Shown here: positions 1-8,276 of the stretch, in pieces | How the letters are laid out: each line of letters starts with the position of its first letter | How positions within the stretch are numbered: the first letter of the stretch is position 1 | Source of the DNA: Methylovorus mays | GTDB lineage: Bacteria > Pseudomonadota > Gammaproteobacteria > Burkholderiales > Methylophilaceae | Reading direction: 5' to 3' | NCBI RefSeq assembly: GCF_020531915.1 | Contig: NZ_JAJAVG010000004.1 | Coordinates: 186,001-250,000 of the forward strand | DNA: 64,000 nt | The notes under the pieces: generated by a model | The model's input: only the letters and a program-made list of their open reading frames with translations | Told to the model about the DNA's origin: nothing | The model's database searches: none | Made by a program: the position numbers and the translations under genes

Positions 1-1154
1 AGGTCACCAATGTGATGGCCGAAACTATCGTTGACCTCCTTGAATTTATCGAGATCAACAAACAATACTGCCAGTTTGCTGCCTTGGCGTTTGCAGGCAA
101 AAATGCCTTGATGCAAACGGTCTTCAAACAGCAGCCGGTTGGGCAGGCCAGTGAGCGCGTCGTAGTAGGCCAGCTTGTTTAACGATGCCTCAACCGAGCG
201 TTGCTGGCTGATATCCGAGATCGTCACGACTTTCAGCGGACTCTCCTCAAGGGGGAAGTCAGACTCCTGCATAGCCGCATAAAAAGTGCCGCTATCCTGC
301 CGCCTGCCCAGCAATTGCTTGTCCCACTCGAATAGCAGATGCGTCTTGCGCAGTCCCAGCATGGCCTGCTTGTCGTCATAGCCAAAGAGTTGTGCTGCGG
401 GCTGGTTGGCGGCATGCACTTTGTCATGCTCATCCAGAATCAGGATGCCGGCATTGATGGTGTCGATAATCTTGTCCAGGGTTTCCCGCTGTTTGTTGGC
501 GCGCTTCAGTTCACTCTTCATCAATAGCATCACCAATAAAAAGCTGAGTAGCGCCATGCTGAGCATGAGGGTCTGCAATAGGTGAACTTCTTTGGTCTTA
601 TTAACGGCATTGGCTTCCAGGCTGCCTGTGAGCTGATTCATGAGGTTCAGCAATTCGGCATTTTGCTGCAGGGCGAGTGTAACCGTGCTGGCCAGCTTGC
701 CATTATCCACATTCGGATCGGTCAGCAGTTGCTCTATCGCCAATCGGTAGGGCGCCCATAAGGCCTCGGCCTGGCTGAGTAGCAGGCGCGCATTAGGCTG
801 GGTGACTTGTCTGACCTTTTGCGAGTGTCCTTCCGAGCCAATCGTGGTGCCACCATCGATAAAACTGCGCAGTGTGGTATCAAATAAATGGTGGGTGAGC
901 TCCAGCTCTTTCAGGCTGGCTTGCCTGGAAGCTTCATCATAAGGTGCCCGCTCAAGCTGTAGCAGGCATTTGACCATACGCTGGGACAGCATGCGTTGGC
1001 GTCCTGCAAGGTTGATGACGATGGCATTCTCCTTGACCTGGTCAGAGAGGAGAAAGGTGGTCCCCAGCAAGGTCAGATCCAGCAAGAAAAAGGCTGAAAT
1101 GGCGATGCTGACTGCACGAAAACGTGCCTGATTTTTTTTAGGGAGAAATTCCAT
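1..1154 (-). CDS. Membrane diguanylate cyclase, 3' part cut by window edge
   Basis: The reading frame is open on the minus strand from an ATG at 1154 to the window edge, about 384 residues. I see a TM segment (about residues 15-36), then the motif INLAGRQRMLSQRM (residues 47-60), typical of PilJ/NarX-type periplasmic sensor domains. A second TM follows near 191-210, then a PAS domain (about 215-315) and the start of a GGDEF domain (YYDALTGLPNRLLFEDRL, then FVDLDKFKEVND). The GGDEF signature itself and any EAL domain lie outside the window. The likely role is an inner-membrane sensor that makes cyclic di-GMP in response to a periplasmic signal. It starts 28 bp after the efflux pump gene on the same strand, so it is probably the last visible gene of that operon. 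The domain calls are by eye; the ligand is unknown. Confidence 0.85.
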   Translation of the reverse strand, partial: MEFLPKKNQARFRAVSIAISAFFLLDLTLLGTTFLLSDQVKENAIVINLAGRQRMLSQRMVKCLLQLERAPYDEASRQASLKELELTHHLFDTTLRSFIDGGTTIGSEGHSQKVRQVTQPNARLLLSQAEALWAPYRLAIEQLLTDPNVDNGKLASTVTLALQQNAELLNLMNQLTGSLEANAVNKTKEVHLLQTLMLSMALLSFLLVMLLMKSELKRANKQRETLDKIIDTINAGILILDEHDKVHAANQPAAQLFGYDDKQAMLGLRKTHLLFEWDKQLLGRRQDSGTFYAAMQESDFPLEESPLKVVTISDISQQRSVEASLNKLAYYDALTGLPNRLLFEDRLHQGIFACKRQGSKLAVLFVDLDKFKEVNDSFGHHIGD

Positions 1155-1182
1155 ACGTCGTTTTATAAAGCAATATTTGCTC

Positions 1183-4100
1183 CTATGCCATGCTGGCTTT
1201 TTTGAATCGTCCAAAATGCAGCATGATGGTGGGCAAGATGAGCAGGTTCAGCAGGGTGGAGGTGATCAGTCCGCCCACAATAATGGTGGCCATGGGCCCT
1301 TCAATTTCACGCCCCGGCTGACCGCTGCCAGCTGCCAGAGGCAATAGCCCCAATGCAGTTACCAGCGCGGTCATCAGGATGGAGGGCAGACGTTCTGATG
1401 CGCCCCGTATGGCCGTCTCCAGCCCCCACACCATGTTCTCTTTATCGACCAGATGCTGGTAGTGTGATACCAGCATGATGGCATTGCGCAGGGTAATGCC
1501 AAACAGGGTAACAAAGCCGACCAGCGAGCCCAGTGAAATCCATCCGCCCGTCAGAATCACGGCAACTACGCCCCCAATCAGGGCGAAAGGCAGGTTGGCA
1601 AAGGTGAGCAGCAAGTTGCGAAGCTGGCCAAAGGCGATATATAGCATCAGGAAAATACCGACCACGGCCAGCAGGGAATGCACCATAAGGTCTTCGCGGG
1701 ATTGCGATTGTGCTTCGGCTTCGCCGGAGAACGCCAGATAGTTGCCCGGAGATAGTTCGACTTCATCACGTATGCGGGTTTTGACTTCTTCGCTGAAGCT
1801 TTCAATGTCGCGGCCGGTCACGTTGGCGGTCACGGTCTGGATGCGTTTGGCGTCTGCATGCAATATCTTGGAGCGCCCGTTTTCCTGGGTGATGTCGGCG
1901 ATATCGCGCAAGTAGAGCAGGCGGCCTTCGTTATTGATAAGCGGGAGGTTGCCGATTTGCTGAACCTGCTGACGGCTTTCAGGTGCAAGCACGATGCTGA
2001 CCCCGACTACACGGTTTGCCTGATATACCTGCGAGATGGGCAAGCTTTCATAAGCAAGGCGTATGGTGTCCAGCACATCCGTGGGCGATAAGCCCCATTG
2101 CAGCAGGCTTTGTGGGCGTAGCCGTATGCTGAGCTGCGGAGTGCTCGGCGGCGCCTGCACCAGCACATCCGTCGCCCCGGATATCTGAGATACCACGCTG
2201 GCGATGGCTTGGGCATCGCGGTCCAGCGCGTCGAGGTCGCGTCCATAAACATTGATTACCTGCGCGGCCGCATAGCCTGAAATCGTCTCTTCAATGCGCT
2301 CGGTCAGGAAGGTATTGATGGCAAAATTGACACCAATAAAGCCGGGCGGTGCTGGGCCATCGTCGTCGTAGCCCGAAATCTTTTCGCGAATGTCTTCCAG
2401 AATGCGATTTTGTTCTTCGCCCGATACGGTACCGATTTCAATTTCAAATTCGCTATAGTGCGTGCCAAAGGTGTCAGCGGCATTTGGCGCGCGCCCGACC
2501 CACTGTGCCACGGAGCGTACGCCTTTGATGCTACTGATGGTTTCGGCGACCTTTTTGCCTATGCGCAACGATTCCTGCTCGGAAGTGCCAGGTACGGCCG
2601 TCATGTGCATGATGTAGTGGCCTTCATGCAGATTGGGAATGAACTGGCTTTTGAACAAAGGCAGAATGCCCAGGCCCAGCGCAATCGTTGTTAACGTAAT
2701 GAGCAGCACCAGTTTGAAATGCGCCTCAATGCGATAAAGCCACCGAACGTAATGCCGCTTGATAAAGCGGATCATAGGCGAGTCTTCGGTATCCAGCTTG
2801 GCTTTGCCCAACAGCAAGTAGCACAGTGCTGGCGTCAGGGTGAGCGCGACGGCCAGTGAAGCCAGAATGGCACTGATGTAAGCCAGGCCCAGGGGGGCAA
2901 ACAGTTTGCCAGCGACGCCGCTGAGCGTGAGCAACGGCATGAAGACCAGGGCGACGATAAACGTGGCATAGACCACGGAGCTGCGTACTTCCATGGATGC
3001 CCGGAATACCACCCGGTGAATGGCGCGAGGCTGAGGCAACAAACGGTTTTCACGCAGACGGCGGAAAATATTCTCGGTGTCGATGATGGCATCGTCCACC
3101 ACTTCGCCCAGTGCAATAGCCAGGCCGCCCAAGACCATGATGTTGAGCCCGATATCAAAAAATTGCAGCACCACGACGGCGGTCAGCAGAGATAGAGGAA
3201 TGGCCGTGGCGGAAATAAAGGCTGTGCGCGCATTGAACAGGAACAGGAACAGCACCGTAATCACTAGCAGTGAGCCAATCAGGATATCGCTTTGCACGCC
3301 ATGGATGGCAGTTTCAATAAAGTTGGCTGGCCGGAACAGGGCGGGATGCAGCTTGACTTGTTCATGATTCATGCTGGGCTCGAGCTGGGCGATGGCTTTT
3401 TCCAGCCCCCGACTGATAGCGTAGGTATTAGCGCCCAGCTGCCCTTGCACAGAGAGGTAAATGCCGGTCTGCCCATTGATTTGCGCAGCACTGATGGAGG
3501 GGGCGTCTCCCTCCACCACCTTGCCAATGTCACCAAGGCGTATGGTCTGCCCACTACGATGCAGCAGGGTAACCTGGGCCAACTGCTCCGGAGTATAAGA
3601 CTGCCCCTCGCTATTGATGATAATGCGCTGGTTTTTGTTTTCTATGTAGCCTGCTCCGCGCACGCCTGTGGCTTTGCTCGCCGCCTCCATCACTTGTTGC
3701 AGGCCGATGTTGTAGCGGATGAGTTGTTGCGGATCTACCTGAATCTGCAATTGCCGCACCTTGCCGCCGAATACATTGACATCGGCCACGCCAGGTACCG
3801 CCATCAGGTGGGGGCGTATGGTCCAGTCCACCAAGGTGCGAAGCTCGGTCAGCGTACGTTTGTCTGAAGTGATGCCTATGCCCAGCACGGTGCTGGCGGA
3901 GGAGGTGAGCGGCGTGATATTTGGCACGATGCCATGCGGAAGCTGACTGGCAAGTGTGCTTAGTCGTTCGGCGACCACCTGGCGATTGCGATACACATCC
4001 GTGCCGGGTTTGAAAAGCACGGTAACGACCGAAAGTCCGGGGATGGATTGTGAACGAATCTTGTCGACGCCCACCGTCCCCGCGATGGTGTTTTCCAGCG

Positions 4101-4302
4101 GCTGGGTGACGAGATACTCCACCAGTTTGGCCGACATGCCAGGCGACTCGGTCTGGATGACGAGCTGAGTAGGTGAAAACTCGGGAAATACATCCAGATT
4201 GCTACGCGACAGGCTGTAAAGGCCATAAATCACCATCAGGCTGGCAAGGCCAATAATGACACCATGGAAGCGGATGGAGAAGCGAACAAGCGCGGACATC
4301 AT
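1183..4302 (-). CDS. Heavy-metal-type RND efflux pump (CzcA/CusA-like)
   Basis: This 1039-residue protein has the length of the HME-RND family. These are inner-membrane pumps that drive proton-coupled export of metal ions through an adaptor and an outer-membrane channel. The N-terminal TM helix is followed by the typical DVFPEFSPTQLVIQTE porter segment, and two large periplasmic loops are separated by TM bundles. The TM4 proton-relay segment reads GLAIALGEVVDDAIIDTEN, with acidic residues at E400, D403, D404, D408 and E410. This differs from the D-F-G-x-x-V-D-G-A pattern of CzcA, so I do not assign a metal. The adaptor and TolC-like genes lie directly upstream on the same strand, completing a tripartite system. 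Family is sure, substrate is not. Confidence 0.93.
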   Translation of the reverse strand: MMSALVRFSIRFHGVIIGLASLMVIYGLYSLSRSNLDVFPEFSPTQLVIQTESPGMSAKLVEYLVTQPLENTIAGTVGVDKIRSQSIPGLSVVTVLFKPGTDVYRNRQVVAERLSTLASQLPHGIVPNITPLTSSASTVLGIGITSDKRTLTELRTLVDWTIRPHLMAVPGVADVNVFGGKVRQLQIQVDPQQLIRYNIGLQQVMEAASKATGVRGAGYIENKNQRIIINSEGQSYTPEQLAQVTLLHRSGQTIRLGDIGKVVEGDAPSISAAQINGQTGIYLSVQGQLGANTYAISRGLEKAIAQLEPSMNHEQVKLHPALFRPANFIETAIHGVQSDILIGSLLVITVLFLFLFNARTAFISATAIPLSLLTAVVVLQFFDIGLNIMVLGGLAIALGEVVDDAIIDTENIFRRLRENRLLPQPRAIHRVVFRASMEVRSSVVYATFIVALVFMPLLTLSGVAGKLFAPLGLAYISAILASLAVALTLTPALCYLLLGKAKLDTEDSPMIRFIKRHYVRWLYRIEAHFKLVLLITLTTIALGLGILPLFKSQFIPNLHEGHYIMHMTAVPGTSEQESLRIGKKVAETISSIKGVRSVAQWVGRAPNAADTFGTHYSEFEIEIGTVSGEEQNRILEDIREKISGYDDDGPAPPGFIGVNFAINTFLTERIEETISGYAAAQVINVYGRDLDALDRDAQAIASVVSQISGATDVLVQAPPSTPQLSIRLRPQSLLQWGLSPTDVLDTIRLAYESLPISQVYQANRVVGVSIVLAPESRQQVQQIGNLPLINNEGRLLYLRDIADITQENGRSKILHADAKRIQTVTANVTGRDIESFSEEVKTRIRDEVELSPGNYLAFSGEAEAQSQSREDLMVHSLLAVVGIFLMLYIAFGQLRNLLLTFANLPFALIGGVVAVILTGGWISLGSLVGFVTLFGITLRNAIMLVSHYQHLVDKENMVWGLETAIRGASERLPSILMTALVTALGLLPLAAGSGQPGREIEGPMATIIVGGLITSTLLNLLILPTIMLHFGRFKKASMA

Positions 4303-4384
4303 GGCAGCATCCCCTTCATGACGATGGGGGCCGCTAAAGGCGAGCCCGATGAACCAGATTTAACAGGGACGAGGTTCAAGATGC

Positions 4385-5443
4385 TTAGTCCTCGTTCTCG
4401 TTTTTGATCTGATAGCGCAACTCTTCCGATAATAAAAGCTGCACCCCGCTGACTACAATCACGCTGTCCGGCTGCAATACCCCGGCGACAAACCAGCCAT
4501 TTTCGGCCTCAGCGGCGCCTTCAATCGACAACCGTTTAAATTTATCTGATGCTGTTTGTATGTATACCCAAGGCTTGCCACCATACCAAACCACGGCACT
4601 GGCAGGCACCAGCATGCCGTTTTGGGCTTTGCTGGTCGCCAGGCTGGCGCTCACGCGCATGCCAGATCGCAACGCTGAAGCACTTGCCCGGTAAAAATAG
4701 GTTCTGCCTGCCAGCCCGGCATCGCTAACCGGGGCAATGGAGACAAGGCTGGCCTCCACGGCTTGCCCGTTGCTGCCTGTAGGCGTGAGGCTAAGATGGC
4801 TTCCGGCTGAGGGCTCAGGTGCATCAAAAGGCAGGGTGATGCGGATGAGCACTTCACGGTAATTTAACAAGGCATCAAGCATGGCGCTGCGGTCTTTTGT
4901 CGCCTCTGTCGCGAGAGTGCCTCCCCATTGCTGGCGGAGAGCATCTTCCGCACTGCGCGCTGCCGTATTGGCTGCCTGCAGTTTTGCCTGATCGGTCTTG
5001 TACAGAGCCTCTGCGGCCATGACGGCGCGTATCGAAACATTCTGATCGTCTTGATTGAGGTGTTGCAGCCGTTCATATTCCTGCCGGGTATTTTGCAGAG
5101 ACGCCTGGGTTTGCAGGGCGTCTGCGCGTGCCGCCATGTAGCGCGTGCGCAGCTCAATCAGTCCGTCAATCGCCAGCACGGTACCCAGCGCTGGCAAACG
5201 GGCGGATTGCTGAACAGGCCGTGCCTTGCCCAGTCGAATGTCGCTTTGCTGACGCGCTTCGGCAGTCAGAGTGACGATGGTCGCTCCATGCTCAGTGGTG
5301 ACGCGGCTGGGGTTCTCGATTTCCTCTTCCTGCTCACGGGTGTAAGCCTCGTATTCGTCCTTGCCATAAAACACGATCACCCAGAACATGGTAATGATGA
5401 GAATGGCTTGCAGGCTGATGATGGTGATTATTTTACGATTCAT
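4385..5443 (-). CDS. RND periplasmic adaptor (membrane fusion) protein
   Basis: At 352 residues this has the architecture of HlyD/CusB-type adaptors. An N-terminal TM anchor (about residues 5-26) is followed by a charged linker, a lipoyl/helical hairpin (Gln/Ala-rich coiled coil about residues 95-170, including ALQTQASLQNTRQEYERL), and a beta-barrel C-terminal part ending in a VLQPDSVIVVSGVQLLLSEEL segment typical of this family. It would bridge the inner-membrane pump encoded downstream to the outer-membrane factor encoded upstream. The gaps to its neighbours are 82 bp and 25 bp, consistent with one transcript. No His/Met-rich metal-binding N-terminus is obvious, so the substrate is open. 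Confidence 0.9.
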   Translation of the reverse strand: MNRKIITIISLQAILIITMFWVIVFYGKDEYEAYTREQEEEIENPSRVTTEHGATIVTLTAEARQQSDIRLGKARPVQQSARLPALGTVLAIDGLIELRTRYMAARADALQTQASLQNTRQEYERLQHLNQDDQNVSIRAVMAAEALYKTDQAKLQAANTAARSAEDALRQQWGGTLATEATKDRSAMLDALLNYREVLIRITLPFDAPEPSAGSHLSLTPTGSNGQAVEASLVSIAPVSDAGLAGRTYFYRASASALRSGMRVSASLATSKAQNGMLVPASAVVWYGGKPWVYIQTASDKFKRLSIEGAAEAENGWFVAGVLQPDSVIVVSGVQLLLSEELRYQIKNENED

Positions 5444-5468
5444 GCATAACTCCAGTATTCAGCCTGCA

Positions 5469-6905
5469 TCAGGAATTGGGCTGCGTGAGCAGCAGGTTAA
5501 GATTTTCGGGCATGCCGTTTTCATCCAGTAGCGGGCGTTGTGCGACCTGCTCTAGCGCTGCCAGCGCCTGGTTAAGCTTGTATTGCACATCGAGCAAATG
5601 CTGGCTGGCGAGCAAGGCTTCCAGCTCCGTTGTTCTCAAACTGAGCCGGTCAGCATAACCATCGGCAAATTGTCGTTGTATCTGCCTGGTAAGACCTTGC
5701 GATGTCGCTACAAACTCGCGTGCACGAGCAAGCTCCTGTAATGCTGCAGCATAGGCCGCTTCGGCGCGCTCCAGCTCGGCAATAATACGGGCCTGCAATA
5801 CTTGGAATTGTGCGCCTTCTACATCGCGTAGTGCCGTGGCTTCAGCAATCAAGCCGCGGTTTTTGTTGATCATGGTCATCAGGGCAGAAATGCCCAGCGA
5901 CCAAATCTTGTCCCCCTGGTCATAGCTATAGCCTGGCGTCAGTGTGAGATCAGGATATTGACGCGCAATTTCCAGTCTTAGCTTGGCCTCTGCGGCATCA
6001 TAGCGCGCCAGAGCGGCTCGCAGATCAAGCCGGTTAAGCATGGCCGCATCACGAACGCTGTCCAGGGTTGCTTGTGGAAGAAATGGCTCTTCCCCAAAGG
6101 CTGTCAGCGCCAACGGCAGTTGTTTGAATGTCGCAAGGGGGAGGGCACTGTTGCTGGCCAGCACGGCTTGTAGTTCAGCAAGGCGGCCTTTTTCGGTTTC
6201 TATGGCTTGCTGGGTTTTCTGGCGTAATACGCGAAAATTGGCAACCTCGATGGAGGATGCCATGCCAGATTGCAGTCGCTTTTCCAGCATGGCGGTGGTT
6301 TCGTCGCGCAGCTTCAGTTCTTGCTGCAAGAGTGCCAGCAGCTGAGTGTGGTAACGGAAGTCGAGCCAGCCTTGATGCACACGGCTGCGCACTTGCCAGG
6401 CGGTTTGTGCAATATCAATGCGGGCTGCAACTGAAAGGCTTTCGGCGCGATCAATACGCGCCTGACGCTTGCCACCAGTCTCAATGGGGATGTCTATGCT
6501 CAGGCCATAGGTCCAGGGCGAAACTCCTCCGGCATGGTCACTATGGTTTTCGCTATCAAGATTGAGCCCAGGCACTGGGCGCTGGGCCGCGGTTAACTCC
6601 GCGCTGCGCGCTGCGCGCCATTGCGCCCGGGCAAGATCCAGATCAGGGTGATAAAAGAGTGCGCTAAGGGTAAGTTCGCGCATCCCCCATGTGGAGACGG
6701 GAATCTGTGCCGCAGGGTACCCACTGTCGAGCAGATATTGTCTGAATTCAGGGCTGTCAGGATTATGGGCAAAATAGCGCTGAGCACCCGAAGGCGCATC
6801 CAGCGGTTTTGCGTTGTAGATTTGAAAGCCGCATCCCGGGATCAGCCATAATCCGGCCAATACAACTGCGTAAACTGCGGCTTTACTTGTTTTTATTTTA
6901 ATCAA
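5469..6905 (-). CDS. TolC-family outer-membrane factor, lipoprotein
   Basis: This is the outer-membrane channel of the efflux operon. The frame is open to an ATG at 6959, but I place the start at TTG 6905: it has a GGAGAG ribosome site 8 bases upstream and yields a clean lipoprotein signal, basic start then AVYAVVLAGLWLIPGC with the lipobox Cys. From this start the protein is about 478 residues, normal for NodT/TolC-type factors. Long Ala/Leu/Gln-rich helical repeats (for example LARAQWRAARSAELTAAQRP and a matching second-half repeat) are the helical barrel segments. The gene is first in the pump operon, 25 bp before the adaptor gene. The alternative ATG start would give an 18-residue extension with no apparent function. 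Confidence 0.9.
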   Translation of the reverse strand: MIKIKTSKAAVYAVVLAGLWLIPGCGFQIYNAKPLDAPSGAQRYFAHNPDSPEFRQYLLDSGYPAAQIPVSTWGMRELTLSALFYHPDLDLARAQWRAARSAELTAAQRPVPGLNLDSENHSDHAGGVSPWTYGLSIDIPIETGGKRQARIDRAESLSVAARIDIAQTAWQVRSRVHQGWLDFRYHTQLLALLQQELKLRDETTAMLEKRLQSGMASSIEVANFRVLRQKTQQAIETEKGRLAELQAVLASNSALPLATFKQLPLALTAFGEEPFLPQATLDSVRDAAMLNRLDLRAALARYDAAEAKLRLEIARQYPDLTLTPGYSYDQGDKIWSLGISALMTMINKNRGLIAEATALRDVEGAQFQVLQARIIAELERAEAAYAAALQELARAREFVATSQGLTRQIQRQFADGYADRLSLRTTELEALLASQHLLDVQYKLNQALAALEQVAQRPLLDENGMPENLNLLLTQPNS

Positions 6906-6982
6906 TGCATTGCCCTCTCCACCTCGCAGGATATTACATGGCAAGGCAGAACTGGGCAATTTGCGCGTGGGGTATTCCGTCG

Positions 6983-7231
6983 TTATTCGACGATGGCGGC
7001 GTGAACTGACGCGAGCGCGTCCTGCAAGGTTTCTTCATTCAGGCTGTTAATGCTGGTTGCCAGCAACTCAGCGGCTTCCACCGTATTTTGCGGCAGGTCG
7101 TGGCTGTCAAGTTCCGCGATCAGCCCTGCTGCGACACCGGTGACCTTGAGCAATGCGTGACGCTCGCGCATCAGCAGCTCGAGCTCCGAGCGCAACATGT
7201 TGATTTCGTCTTGATTGATGATGCTATGCAT
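6983..7231 (-). CDS. Small conserved-looking protein of unknown function
   Basis: I choose the ATG at 7231 (protein begins MHSIINQDEINML), giving 82 residues. A longer frame to 7342 begins with a sequence of unlikely composition. The protein is acidic and probably all helical, with heptad-like Leu/Ile spacing (MLRSELELLMRERHALLKVTGVAAGLIAELD), no TM segment and no Cys/His motif. It lies 77 bp upstream of the efflux operon on the same strand, so it may share its promoter. I do not recognise a family. It could be a small regulator or assembly factor, but nothing in the sequence proves it. Confidence 0.6.
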   Translation of the reverse strand: MHSIINQDEINMLRSELELLMRERHALLKVTGVAAGLIAELDSHDLPQNTVEAAELLATSINSLNEETLQDALASVHAAIVE

Positions 7232-7525
7232 GGTGTTGTTTGAATCCCTGTATCTGTAAATGATGTGCGAACAAGTCCAAATTTGAATGGCAGAACTGTA
7301 AGAACGCCTCTGCATCATGCTATTTGTGCCGCAGCCTGTCAATCCGGGCCTCGCTGATACTTCATGATGTAGTTTTCTGCGAGGCAGGAGTGAGCTACAA
7401 TGGCATTCTTTTTGAAAAAGCGTTTATTCCCTATGCGGGGTTAAACGCTGAAATTTTGATTGCAGGTGCTCCAAAGCACCCTCCGGCAAGTAAAATCGCC
7501 GGATGCTGCAATCGGCCAAAATCAT
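7232..7525. other. Intergenic region with three consecutive stem-loops
   Basis: No convincing gene is present. Three inverted repeats follow one another: 7420-7448 (arms GCGTTTA/TAAACGC plus an inner CCC/GGG), 7465-7480 (GGTGCT/AGCACC) and 7482-7503 (TCCGGC/GCCGGA). A TACAAT at 7396-7401 could be a -10 box, but the -35 (TTTTCT, 7373-7378) is weak. This is the host DNA that stood directly upstream of tRNA-Leu before the element inserted, so it probably contains the original tRNA promoter. A small RNA is possible. Confidence 0.4.
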
Positions 7526-7565
7526 TGCGAAAGTGGCGGAATTGGTAGACGCACTGGATTTAGGT
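7526..7565 (+). repeat. attL: 40-bp direct repeat, truncated tRNA-Leu 5' half
   Basis: Bases 7526-7565 are identical to 16801-16840. They comprise one base before the tRNA plus the tRNA-Leu sequence from position 1 through the end of the anticodon loop. To the left the sequence is host; to the right it diverges from a tRNA. This is the left attachment junction of the integrated element, and this tRNA copy is dead. The identity covers the 5' half of the gene rather than the usual 3' half. Confidence 0.93.
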
Positions 7566-7780
7566 GAAGCTGGTCTTCCAGAGTCGCAAGGATTCAATCA
7601 CTTACGTGTCTTTTCTGTGTTCTTTGTTTAACTTCCACCTCTCTTTTTACTTCATTCCAGTCCCTTAAGCAACACCTAAAGCCCCTCGATTTACACCCTC
7701 GGCTGTACCCTAGTTTTCATCGTTTCAACTCAAACCTTATTCATTGCATCTCCTTGTGGACTACTCACGGCTGTATGACC

Positions 7781-7799
7781 TATAGTGTACGAACGTACA
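7781..7799 (+). promoter_or_regulatory. Palindromic operator overlapping the umuD promoter
   Basis: A perfect palindrome TGTACG-AA-CGTACA occupies 7786-7799. It begins at the last base of a TATAGT (-10-like) at 7781-7786 and ends 15 bases before the umuD ATG. A repressor bound here would block transcription, as LexA does for SOS genes. It is not the E. coli CTGT-N8-ACAG box, so the repressor could be a divergent LexA or the element's own regulator. Confidence 0.6.
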
Positions 7800-7814
7800 A
7801 ATTAGCTAGCCATC

Positions 7815-8276
7815 ATGAATACTTTCCACCAGCCAGCTCTCCCCAAAATCCTAGAGGTACCCAGCCTCAATCCTCTAGCGTTGCCTAGGCCCATCTATAG
7901 CGGCAAAGTGAGGGCGGGGCAGTCCCGCTTTCCTTCTCCAGCTCAAGACTATGAGCAAGCGGAGCTGGACCTTAACAAACGGCTGGTGCGCAATCCTCCG
8001 GCTACCTTCTTCTTCACTGTCAGCGGTGACTCCATGATTGGCGCGGGCATCTTTGAAGGCTCTACGCTGGTGGTAGACCGCTCCATTAAGGCCAAGTCCT
8101 CTAGCATCGTCGTAGCCATGGTGGAGGGGGAGTTGATGGTTAAGAGGCTCTATAAGCGTGGGACCGTGGTGAAGCTCCTATCAGACAATCCCGCCTATGC
8201 CCCTATTACGCTCACAGAAGGCCAGGAACTGATTATTTGGGGAGTGGTGACCTATGTCATCAGCGCAGCAGCTTAA
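7815..8276 (+). CDS. umuD: UmuD-like SOS mutagenesis peptidase
   Basis: The 153-residue protein is the usual size for UmuD/MucA/RulA. These proteins cleave themselves on RecA filaments and the product joins UmuC to form translesion DNA polymerase V. The Ser-Lys dyad is visible: S73 in [10 protein letters not shown] and K110 in ELMVKRL. The self-cleavage site is probably A34-G35 in KVRAGQSRF. There is no DNA-binding N-terminal domain, so it is not LexA. The stop codon lies 23 bases inside umuC, indicating coupled translation. A palindromic operator sits just upstream. Its location on an integrated element matches plasmid-borne mucAB/rulAB cassettes. Confidence 0.93.
   Translation: MNTFHQPALPKILEVPSLNPLALPRPIYSGKVRAGQSRFPSPAQDYEQAELDLNKRLVRNPPATFFFTVSGDSMIGAGIFEGSTLVVDRSIKAKSSSIVVAMVEGELMVKRLYKRGTVVKLLSDNPAYAPITLTEGQELIIWGVVTYVISAAA

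Noticed and set aside
7324-7548. 74-residue open frame before the element
   Set aside because: It crosses three hairpins and the 5' part of the tRNA, and has no ribosome site or recognisable protein pattern.
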